Below, piece by piece: positions 9,875 through 16,590 of a stretch of 64,000 nucleotides of DNA. The position numbers and the translations under genes were made by a program. Every line of letters starts with the position of its first letter. Position 1 is the first letter of the stretch. Below the pieces are notes generated by a model. The model saw only the letters and a program-made list of their open reading frames with translations. It searched no databases and was not told the origin of the DNA. The stretch comes from SAR92 clade bacterium H231 (lineage in GTDB: Bacteria > Pseudomonadota > Gammaproteobacteria > Pseudomonadales > Porticoccaceae), in assembly GCA_025153775.1 (NCBI GenBank), contig JAOALC010000002.1, positions 666,913 to 730,912 on the forward strand. The letters are read 5' to 3'.

Positions 9875-11410
9875 ATGCACAACCCATTAATCCCTCTTTA
9901 CGCAGTCAGCCTGATGGCGGTTTTATTCGCAGCCGGCTGTGCCGTTAACCCGGTGACCGGGGAAAAGGAGCTATCACTGATTTCAGAAAGACAAGAGATT
10001 AGCCTGGGCGAAAACAACTATGGGCCCTCGCGGCAGTCTCAGGGCGGCGACTATTATCTGGACTCAGAACTGCAGGCCTATATAACCTCAGTAGGTCGCC
10101 GGCTTGCCGCCCAGAGTGATCGTCCAGATTTGCCCTATGAGTTTGTCGTGCTAAACAACTCAGTGCCCAATGCCTGGGCTCTGCCTGGAGGTAAAATCGC
10201 CATTAACCGTGGCCTACTGGAGTATTTGGACGATGAGTCCCAATTGGCAGCAGTGCTTGCCCATGAAATTGTGCACGCCGCCGCCCGCCACAGTGCTTCT
10301 CAAATGAGTCGAGGAACTCTGGCTAATATTGGCATGCTTGCTGTAGCTGTTGGTACTCAGGGCCGCGACAATGGACAGCTCTACGCCGCGGCTTCACAGC
10401 TTGGGACTGCAGCCTGGATGGCTAAATATGGCCGCGATGATGAACTGGAATCCGACTACTACGGCATGGAATATATGGCCAGAGCAGGCTATGAGCCCCA
10501 GGGTGCGGTGGAATTACAGCGCACCTTTGTGAAACTCAGTGAAGACCGCCAGACAGACTTTATTAGTGGCCTGTTTGCCAGTCATCCGCCCTCTATTCGG
10601 CGTGTCGAAGCCAACAGTGCCCGGGCCAGTAGTTTGCCCAGTGGTCAGCGCTACAGACAGCGCTATCAAGCCGCCATCGCCCAGCTTAAAAAGGATGCTC
10701 CGGCCTACGCCGCACAGAAAACTGCCTTAGCAGCATTAGATAAAAAGCAGAGCAAAAAGGCCCTTGCCGCTCTTGATAAAGCGGTGGCCATACAGCCTGA
10801 AGAAAGCGCCTTTTGGGAGCTGCGCGGTCAGGCTTGGAAGCAGATGGATAATCTTGCCAATGCTGACAGAGCCTTCACCACCGCGATCAGTAAAAATCCA
10901 CAGTATTTCAGCCCCTACCTGGCCCGCGGGGTATTGCGCCACGAGCGCGGCCAAACAACTCAGGGTTTAACCGATATTAAACGCAGCTATGCCCTGCTGC
11001 CCACTCCAACGGCCAGCTATTACCTGGGTGAAGAGGCCATGGAGGGAGAGCAATACAGCCTGGCAGCCAAATATTACAAGCAGGCCTATCAGGCTGGCGG
11101 AGACCTGCAGCTGCGGGCCAAGCAACAGCTTCAAGCCATTGCGCTTGAGCTGGAACCTCAGCGCTTTATAACAGCTCAACTATTGCTTTCCGACCGCCGA
11201 GAGTTACTGGTGCGCACCAGCAATAGTAGCCCGGTCACCATGCAAGCAGTGCGACTGCGTATTACCGTAGCAGGTCAAGCTAGCTATTTAACATTGCCTG
11301 CGCCATTGGCCGCAGGTCAGACTCTCACTCTGGGAACTGGCATTGGACCCATTGTTGATCCTAGTTCCCAGTATCAGGTTGAGGTCACAGCCGCAGCTGT
11401 TTTGCGCTAG
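9875..11410 (+). CDS. Lipoprotein M48 metalloprotease with C-terminal TPR region (BepA/YfgC-like)
   Basis: A 511-residue lipoprotein: the signal peptide ends in a lipobox LFAAGC (Cys22). The zinc protease motif is HEIVH (H130, E131, H134) and the distal zinc ligand is in ESDYYGMEYM (E192). Residues from about 285 to 420 look like TPR-type helical repeats. By family resemblance it may act in the periplasm in outer-membrane protein quality control, as BepA does. The start is ATG 9875 (GGAG eight bases upstream) rather than the in-frame ATG at 9842. It stands alone, divergent from yaaA. Confidence 0.88.
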   Translation: MHNPLIPLYAVSLMAVLFAAGCAVNPVTGEKELSLISERQEISLGENNYGPSRQSQGGDYYLDSELQAYITSVGRRLAAQSDRPDLPYEFVVLNNSVPNAWALPGGKIAINRGLLEYLDDESQLAAVLAHEIVHAAARHSASQMSRGTLANIGMLAVAVGTQGRDNGQLYAAASQLGTAAWMAKYGRDDELESDYYGMEYMARAGYEPQGAVELQRTFVKLSEDRQTDFISGLFASHPPSIRRVEANSARASSLPSGQRYRQRYQAAIAQLKKDAPAYAAQKTALAALDKKQSKKALAALDKAVAIQPEESAFWELRGQAWKQMDNLANADRAFTTAISKNPQYFSPYLARGVLRHERGQTTQGLTDIKRSYALLPTPTASYYLGEEAMEGEQYSLAAKYYKQAYQAGGDLQLRAKQQLQAIALELEPQRFITAQLLLSDRRELLVRTSNSSPVTMQAVRLRITVAGQASYLTLPAPLAAGQTLTLGTGIGPIVDPSSQYQVEVTAAAVLR

Positions 11411-11452
11411 CTCGATTGGTTAGTTTGCACCGGGAGTCGCAGGAGGCATACA

Positions 11453-11479
11453 ATGCGAGCTCTATACAGATGTTTATAG
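11453..11479 (+). other. Possible 8-codon leader ORF with strong Shine-Dalgarno
   Basis: A full AGGAGG at 11441-11446 is followed after 6 bases by ATG and eight codons (MRALYRCL) before TAG, ending 34 bases before the next gene. Such a strong ribosome site on so short a frame may be a leader peptide or a remnant. No attenuator hairpin is obvious. Confidence 0.25.
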
Positions 11480-11513
11480 CCTGGCAATTCACAGGCTGTT
11501 ACGGAGACTCAAT

Positions 11514-11747
11514 ATGACAGGCCAACACAGAAAGCCACCCTGCGAATTTTGCCGCCGCATGCGCTTTATTGGCATTATGGCTGTGATGATTATTGGCATA
11601 GCCACTACCAGGCCAGAGTTTGCATTTCTGAGAGGGGTGGACCTGACCAGCGCCGCGGTTTACTTTTTTGCAGCGGTCTTTGTGTCGTTGCTGCTGTGGA
11701 AATCCTATCAGGAGTACTGGAAAAACAGCAATGACGAGTCCTCCTAG
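11514..11747 (+). CDS. Small two-helix membrane protein, unknown
   Basis: A 77-residue protein I do not recognise. It has an N-terminal CEFCRRMRF stretch (a CXXC pair) followed by two predicted membrane helices, about residues 18-32 and 43-62, and a hydrophilic tail. GGAG lies 7 bases before the ATG, which supports translation. Its 3' end overlaps the next small gene by 17 bases in another frame, so the two are probably co-translated. No function can be assigned. Confidence 0.5.
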   Translation: MTGQHRKPPCEFCRRMRFIGIMAVMIIGIATTRPEFAFLRGVDLTSAAVYFFAAVFVSLLLWKSYQEYWKNSNDESS

Positions 11748-11928
11748 CCAACAGACCAACTGCTGGGGCTGCAGATATTTCAAAATTACCCACGAAAAAA
11801 ACATGCCCTACGCCTGTAATGCCATGGGGTTTAAATCCAAAATGCTGCCCTGTCTGGAAGTCACCCGCATAGAGGGCAGCCGATGTCTCAGCTTTGCTCC
11901 CAAACCTAGTCAGGGCAAACCTAGCTAG
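11731..11928 (+). CDS. Small Cys-rich conserved protein, unknown
   Basis: A 65-residue protein with the pattern CWGCRYFKIT...MPYACNAMGFKSKMLPCLEV...GSRCLSF. The spaced cysteines (CXXC, C, C, C) suggest metal binding. I recall similar short proteins in other proteobacteria, so it is probably real and conserved, but I know no function. ATG 11731 overlaps the end of the preceding membrane-protein gene; the frame is open further upstream from 11668 but that extension is not family-like. It precedes the sigma-28 site of the stator operon. Confidence 0.6.
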   Translation: MTSPPSQQTNCWGCRYFKITHEKNMPYACNAMGFKSKMLPCLEVTRIEGSRCLSFAPKPSQGKPS

Positions 11929-12009
11929 CCGAATTCTCCCTTAGCAAACAGGAATTAGCATCCTGCTTCCTATGGGGAATTGAATGGCTTAAACTTGCCG
12001 CCAGCGGCC

Positions 12010-12036
12010 TAAATAAAAACATCAAACTGTCGATAG
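12010..12036 (+). promoter_or_regulatory. Sigma-28 (FliA) promoter for the stator operon
   Basis: TAAA at 12010-12013, 15 bases, then GTCGATAG at 12029-12036. This matches the flagellar sigma-28 consensus TAAA-N15-GCCGATAA in 10 of 12 positions. It lies about 95 bp upstream of pomA, placing the stator genes in the late flagellar class. Confidence 0.78.
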
Positions 12037-12130
12037 TTAACCCATGGAGAAAAGTCTTGCGGCATCTCTATGCGGTTTTGCGGCTAAACGGCTGCTGCAA
12101 ACAATAATCTATTAACCTCTGGGAGTACCA

Positions 12131-12904
12131 ATGGACATTGCAACAATTATCGGCCTGGTTGGCGCGCTTGCCGCGATAAATCTGGCGGTTACAGATCCCA
12201 CGCCACTGATGAATGCTAACTCCGCGTATCTAGTGGTACTAGGGACCTTTGCGGTGACATTGTTTCGCTCCTCTATGGGTGAATTTTTAAATATGTTTAT
12301 CGTGTCGTTGAAAATGTTTCGCTACAAGATGGACAAGCCAGAGGATTTGATTGATCGCCTGGTTGAGCTGGCAGGCATAGCTCGAAAAGACGGTATGATC
12401 GCGCTGGAGAATGAGGAAATTCCCAATCGTTTTCTAGCCAAGGGCATCAGTGCTCTGGTCGACGGCAATGAGGCCGGCTTTATTCGCAGCTCTCTGGAGC
12501 GCGATATGTTTATGACCGCCAGGCGCCATGAGACTGGCCGGGGAACGCTGCAGGCCGCAGGAGATATTGCGCCTTCCATGGGCATGATCGGCACATTGAT
12601 CGGTCTGGTCAATCTGCTTCAAAATATGGCGTCCGACCCCGAGGGCATTGGCCCCGCTATGGCCCTGGCCCTTTTGACCACACTCTATGGTTCACTGCTG
12701 GCGAACATTGTTTTTATCCCTATCGCAATGAAACTAGAGAACCATGCCAAAAACGAAGAGATGAACAGCCAGCTTATTATTGAGGGAGTTCTGTTTATCC
12801 AGGGTGGCGGTAACCCGCGATTATTGGGTGACCTGTTATCGGCCTTCCTAAACCCCAAGAAAAACAAAAAACGCGCCAATGCTGAGCCCGCAGCGGCCGA
12901 ATAG
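12131..12904 (+). CDS. pomA: Flagellar stator protein PomA/MotA
   Basis: A 257-residue MotA/TolQ/ExbB-type stator subunit. It has the four-helix arrangement: two N-terminal helices, a cytoplasmic loop (about residues 55-150) with charged LERDMFMTARRHETG, and a helix pair beginning GDIAPSMGMIGTLIGLVNLL, whose Pro and Gly residues are typical of the ion path. The TFAVTL and IGLVGALAAI segments resemble PomA, the sodium-type form, and the partner genes downstream are PomB-like, so sodium coupling is inferred but not proved. A sigma-28 site lies upstream. Confidence 0.9.
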   Translation: MDIATIIGLVGALAAINLAVTDPTPLMNANSAYLVVLGTFAVTLFRSSMGEFLNMFIVSLKMFRYKMDKPEDLIDRLVELAGIARKDGMIALENEEIPNRFLAKGISALVDGNEAGFIRSSLERDMFMTARRHETGRGTLQAAGDIAPSMGMIGTLIGLVNLLQNMASDPEGIGPAMALALLTTLYGSLLANIVFIPIAMKLENHAKNEEMNSQLIIEGVLFIQGGGNPRLLGDLLSAFLNPKKNKKRANAEPAAAE

Positions 12905-12975
12905 CAATGGATATGCAGAAAAAATCAGCGGTTTAAACCCATGGGAACTATGCCAGGCATCAATCCTCATCGACT

Positions 12976-12994
12976 AGCAGCTTACAGAGCTGCT
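12976..12994 (+). promoter_or_regulatory. Hairpin just before the first pomB ribosome site
   Basis: Perfect 7-bp stem AGCAGCT/AGCTGCT with a 5-base loop, ending 2 bases before the GGTGAG ribosome site of the gene at 13008. It has no T-run. It may tune translation of pomB relative to pomA or protect the mRNA. Confidence 0.45.
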
Positions 12995-13007
12995 CTGGTG
13001 AGCGCCC

Positions 13008-14060
13008 ATGGCTGATGAAGAGCTGCTGGAAGACGAGAATGAGCTGCCAGAGGACTGCCCAAAATGCAAAAGATTTGCACCGCCATGGATGACAACCTTC
13101 GCCGATATGGCGACCCTGCTGATGGCCTTTTTTGCACTGCTGTATAACTTTGCGACCATGGATGTGGGAGAGCGCGCCAAGGCCATGGGCTCTTTGAACG
13201 CGGCCTTCGGTGCCACTGTTATTAGTCCTCTGATAGAAATACCCATCTCTACCACCCTTATGGTTTCGGAAGATGCCAGCGACAGCGAGTCTGATCTAGA
13301 TCTAAAGAGCCTAAGCTCAGAGGAGCTGGCAGCTCTCAGGGCGGAGGAGACCATGGCATCTCTGCGCGAGAGCCTGGCCAAAGAAATTAAAGAAGGTTCA
13401 GTGGTGCTGCGCAAAGCTGACAGCAAAGTGATTGTCGAGCTGCAGACCTTTTCCAGTCGTGAGCCAGAGTCTACGGGTTTCTATCTGACTCAACCTGTTC
13501 TGGACGTGTCCGAGAAGGTGCTTGCGGCTCAGGCAGCTACCACCACTGAGATAGAGGTACGCAAGCAGGACCTGGCTGCTCTAGAGCAAGCCAAAGAACG
13601 CCGCCGCGAGGATGCCAAGGCTCAGTATGAAAAAATGACCCAGGATCTTGCCGAGGAAATCGAAGCCGGTGCCGTGGAATTAGTGCTGCAGGACGAAAAC
13701 CTGATTGTGCGCCTAGCCAGTCAGGGCTCTTTTGTATCCGGCAGCGCCAATGTGCAGGATGGTTTTAGAGGCCTATTGACCAAGATAGGCTCAACTTTGT
13801 CCCTGTCAGAGGGCCGCATTCGAGTGGAGGGACACACAGATAATGTACCTATTGCTTTCAGTGATCGCTTTACCTCCAACTGGGATCTCTCCTCAGCTCG
13901 CTCCTCTTCCGTGGCCGCAGTGTTGATTCAAGAGGTGGGTCTGAATCAAGAGCGAGTTATTGTAGCTGGCCTAGCAGACTCGCGACCACTGGAGAGCAAT
14001 GATAGTGCTGAGGGTCGATCGCGCAACCGACGTATTGAGGTAATTGTCCGTGGCAAGTAA
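13008..14060 (+). CDS. Flagellar stator protein PomB/MotB-like, first copy
   Basis: A 350-residue stator B subunit. The N-terminus has DCPKC (a CXXC pair) and then the single membrane helix in WMTTFADMATLLMAFFALLY with the ion-binding Asp (D33). The C-terminal OmpA-like peptidoglycan-binding domain (about residues 245-350) carries VEGHTDNVPI, SNWDLSSARSSSV and RSRNRRIEVIV. Between them, residues about 120-160 resemble the start of the OmpA-like domain (LAKEIKEGSVVL against LAEEIEAGAVEL). GGTGAG lies 5 bases before the ATG. It is followed by a second gene of the same kind, overlapping by 11 bases. Confidence 0.9.
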   Translation: MADEELLEDENELPEDCPKCKRFAPPWMTTFADMATLLMAFFALLYNFATMDVGERAKAMGSLNAAFGATVISPLIEIPISTTLMVSEDASDSESDLDLKSLSSEELAALRAEETMASLRESLAKEIKEGSVVLRKADSKVIVELQTFSSREPESTGFYLTQPVLDVSEKVLAAQAATTTEIEVRKQDLAALEQAKERRREDAKAQYEKMTQDLAEEIEAGAVELVLQDENLIVRLASQGSFVSGSANVQDGFRGLLTKIGSTLSLSEGRIRVEGHTDNVPIAFSDRFTSNWDLSSARSSSVAAVLIQEVGLNQERVIVAGLADSRPLESNDSAEGRSRNRRIEVIVRGK

Positions 14061-15033
14061 GAAAAAAGAAGATTGCCCGGAGTGCGGGACAGGGGCACCT
14101 ATGTGGATGGCCACCTTTGCCGATATGGCCACACTATTGATGTCCTTTTTTGTGCTTCTTATTGCCTTTGCGGAAATGGAGAAGCAAGACTCGGTGATGG
14201 CCTCGGAGGGGCAAACCGGCAAAAACCTCGGTGTTCAGGACGAGATTCCCTCAGAAGAGGCGCCGCCGGTTAACGAGGGTGAAGCCGAAGATGATGCCTT
14301 GAAAAAGGCGGACGCGGATACAGACGCAGGCTTTGAAATCGTCAAGGCCGCACTGGCAAAAGAAATTACCGAGGGCAAGGTAGAGGTCAGCATTAAAGAC
14401 CAGGAGATTGTTGTAGAAGTAGCTCAAGCGGAGACAGCGGAGCCAGAGGCCAGTGCCAAAGTACTCCAGGAGCAGTTGGAAATCTATGCCAAGGTCAGAG
14501 ACGCCCAGACTAAAATTGAGGTCGGCGTCAAAATTGCCCAGGAGGCAGACGATGTGTCTGCGGAACAGCTGGCGCGCGAGGCCATGATTGCCGAACAGTA
14601 TCGACGTATTCGCGAAAACCTCTCCAATGAGATCGAGAAAGAGCTGGTAGAGGTGATCCGCGAAGGTGAAATTATTATTGTGCGGCTCGCCGAGCAGGGC
14701 TCGTTTACCAGTGGTGCAGCAACGCTTCAACCAGGTTTTGGCAAGCTATTGGACAAGGTGGGTGTGTCCCTAAAAGGGGCCGAGGGCCTTATTACCATTG
14801 AAGGGCACACAGATAATGTACCTGTTGCCTTCAGTGAGCGTTTTAGATCTAACTGGGATCTCTCTGCTGCCCGTTCCGCCGCTGTTGCCGACTACCTGCT
14901 TGACTCCGCCTCTCTGGAGGGCGGCAATGTTATGGTCACCGGGTTGGCCGATACCAAGCCAATTATGCCCAATGACACCAAGGAAGGGCGGGCCAAAAAT
15001 CGCCGTATTGAGATCGTTATTGACGGCAGCTAA
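14050..15033 (+). CDS. Flagellar stator protein PomB/MotB-like, second copy
   Basis: A 327-residue paralogue of the preceding gene with the same order: a CPECG motif, a membrane helix WMATFADMATLLMSFFVLLI with the ion-binding Asp (D25), a linker and an OmpA-like domain (IEGHTDNVPVAF, SNWDLSAARSAAV, RAKNRRIEIVI). GTG at 14050 is preferred because GAGG lies 9 bases upstream; a TTG at 14044 would leave 3. Both copies keep all key residues, so neither looks decayed. They may form mixed or alternative stators with PomA. A bidirectional terminator follows about 190 bp downstream. Confidence 0.9.
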   Translation: MASKKKEDCPECGTGAPMWMATFADMATLLMSFFVLLIAFAEMEKQDSVMASEGQTGKNLGVQDEIPSEEAPPVNEGEAEDDALKKADADTDAGFEIVKAALAKEITEGKVEVSIKDQEIVVEVAQAETAEPEASAKVLQEQLEIYAKVRDAQTKIEVGVKIAQEADDVSAEQLAREAMIAEQYRRIRENLSNEIEKELVEVIREGEIIIVRLAEQGSFTSGAATLQPGFGKLLDKVGVSLKGAEGLITIEGHTDNVPVAFSERFRSNWDLSAARSAAVADYLLDSASLEGGNVMVTGLADTKPIMPNDTKEGRAKNRRIEIVIDGS

Positions 15034-15157
15034 ATCTCCCCAGGCTAAGGTAACTGTATTCCCCGCTTGGGTTTAGGGGCAGAGCCCAGACGCTCTTTGG
15101 TAGAGGGTTTATTGCCCAGGACGTCCAGAGAGGTGACTAGCCTTGAGAGTGGAATGA

Positions 15158-15205
15158 CCTAGAGAGAAGAACAACCTAGAGAGAAGAACAACCTAGAGAG
15201 ACAAG
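15158..15205 (+). repeat. Short tandem repeat, 17-bp unit, about 2.8 copies
   Basis: The unit CCTAGAGAGAAGAACAA occurs at 15158-15174 and 15175-15191 exactly, then partially with a mismatch at 15192-15205. It lies in the 250-bp gene-free stretch between the second pomB and fliS. No gene is seen there; the rest of the stretch holds only the terminator hairpin. Confidence 0.8.
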
Positions 15206-15221
15206 TAGAAAGCCCAGATAC

Positions 15222-15250
15222 AAAAAAACACCGCGCTAGCGGTGCTTTTT
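15222..15250. terminator. Bidirectional Rho-independent terminator
   Basis: Stem CACCGC (229-234) / GCGGTG (239-244) with a GCTA loop, followed by CTTTTT on the plus strand and preceded by seven A bases, giving a T-run on the minus strand. It lies between the convergent pomB and fliS genes and can serve both. Confidence 0.85.
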
Positions 15251-15283
15251 AGAGTTCCTCGATGATGCTAATAACTCTGGCCT

Positions 15284-15700
15284 TCAAGAAGCCTGAGCAA
15301 CAGGAGCATCGTTTAACAGCATGGGCAGGATTTCCCAGGCGCCGTTAATTTCGCCCAGCAAACCTTTCACTTCGCGCACACCTTCAACATCATTGCGAAG
15401 GTTCGCTTTCAGCAGCCGGCGCGTGCAGTAATCGTAGAGATCGGCCAGATTTCTCGCCAGCTCCTGGCCTTTCTCAAAATCCAGAGAACCCTGCAAACCC
15501 ACAATAATTTTAGTTGCCCGACTGATGGCTGCATTTTTACCAGCAATATCACTTCGCTCAAAATGACCCTCAGCATCGGCCAGAGCTGTCATCAAACCAT
15601 TAAACAATAGCTGAATTAGCTGCACACTATCGGCGTAGGGAACAGAGGTTGATACATCCACATTGCGGTAGGCATTTACGCCACGTTTGCTAAAGCTCAT
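15284..15700 (-). CDS. fliS: Flagellin export chaperone FliS
   Basis: A 138-residue FliS, the cytoplasmic chaperone that holds flagellin before export. Typical features are the N-terminal AYRNVDVSTSVPYADSVQLIQLLFNGL, the DIAGKNAAISRATKIIVGLQGSLDFEKG block and LYDYCTRRLLKAN. ATG 15700 is used (AGGA ten bases upstream); a TTG at 15709 is less likely. Unlike in many genomes it is not next to fliD, which lies 45 kb away. It has its own sigma-28 promoter, which suits a late gene. Confidence 0.93.
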   Translation of the reverse strand: MSFSKRGVNAYRNVDVSTSVPYADSVQLIQLLFNGLMTALADAEGHFERSDIAGKNAAISRATKIIVGLQGSLDFEKGQELARNLADLYDYCTRRLLKANLRNDVEGVREVKGLLGEINGAWEILPMLLNDAPVAQAS

Positions 15701-15738
15701 TGCTGACAAATCCTATGTGTTAAATCATGTTAACTATA

Positions 15739-15765
15739 AGATCGGTACAACAGGGGAATTCTTTA
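15739..15765 (-). promoter_or_regulatory. Sigma-28 (FliA) promoter for fliS
   Basis: On the minus strand, TAAA (15765-15762), 15 bases, then ACCGATCT (15746-15739). The CCGAT core and N15 spacing match the consensus. It lies about 40 bp upstream of the fliS start. Confidence 0.65.
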
Positions 15766-15841
15766 GTATTAAAGGCCGTTATTTGCCAATCAATCGATTA
15801 TCGGTGGGCGTTGGTGGCAGATTGTCTGTTTGCCAGGTAGT

Positions 15842-16564
15842 TTACTCCGGGCACTGAGCGTAATTAGTTGCTAGGCATTGATCCACAATACCCTGTACAG
15901 CACTGATTTCCCGCTCTTCCATCTGCATGGCCGCAACTGAGGTGATACTGATGGCGTCAGTTTTACCATTGTGTTCTGAAAGGGCTGCCCAGACCATAGC
16001 TTTTTGTGGTTCGGGTTCTTCGTCTCCACCCTGAGCAGACTGCAGCATATAGGCATACATAAACTGTGCGTTGGCGTAGGCTCTCTTAGCGGATTTTAAA
16101 AACCAGTCCCGGGCCCTATCGTAATCCGCTTCTCCCCCGTGACCCTGGTGATACATAAGACCCAACATATACTGGGCCTCAATCACATCCTGCTGGGCAG
16201 CTTTCTCAAACAGGCTAAGTGCCTGGCTATAGTCCTGTTCTGCTCCGATCCCATTGTAGTAGAGCATCCCCACATTATGTTGCGCTGCTGCCAGACCCTG
16301 TTCGCTGGCCTTGAGATACCAGCTTATGGCCTGGTCATAGTCCTGTTTTACCCCCAGACCCTGCTCATAAAAATGACCCACATTATTCTGTGCCTCTGCG
16401 CGACCAGCTTCCGCCAGCGGCAAAAATGCCCGCATAGCTGTTTCATAATGTCCGCGTTTGATCGCCATAATGCCGGCTTCATAGGCGTCGGCGAAGGATA
16501 GTCCTGGGGCCAAAATAGAGATAAGAGAACAGCAGCAAACAATGGTTTTAAGGAGTGGTTTCAC
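15842..16564 (-). CDS. Exported Sel1-repeat protein
   Basis: A 240-residue protein with a signal peptide (hydrophobic core about residues 5-22, cleavage near SFADAYEAG) and four to five Sel1-like repeats of about 36 residues, visible as A(Q)NNVGHFYEQGLGVKQDYDQAISWYLKAS and successive variants. Such repeats bind partner proteins; the partner is unknown. GTG 16564 is chosen because AAAGGAA lies 7 bases upstream. It follows the ClC gene by about 26 bp on the same strand. Position between flagellar blocks does not by itself imply a motility role. Confidence 0.8.
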   Translation of the reverse strand: MKPLLKTIVCCCSLISILAPGLSFADAYEAGIMAIKRGHYETAMRAFLPLAEAGRAEAQNNVGHFYEQGLGVKQDYDQAISWYLKASEQGLAAAQHNVGMLYYNGIGAEQDYSQALSLFEKAAQQDVIEAQYMLGLMYHQGHGGEADYDRARDWFLKSAKRAYANAQFMYAYMLQSAQGGDEEPEPQKAMVWAALSEHNGKTDAISITSVAAMQMEEREISAVQGIVDQCLATNYAQCPE

Positions 16565-16590
16565 AGACAAATTCCTTTGTTATTATTTTA

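Noticed and set aside
12029..12070. Sigma-54 site TGG...TTGC near 12044-12060 upstream of pomA
   Set aside because: GG and GC are 11 bases apart instead of 10 and the flanks do not match; the sigma-28 site is much better.
14251..14730. Long open frame on the minus strand across the second pomB
   Set aside because: It is a shadow of the pomB coding sequence with no ribosome site or family resemblance.
15158..15205. CRISPR-like array
   Set aside because: The 17-bp units are directly adjacent with no spacers, and there are no cas genes.
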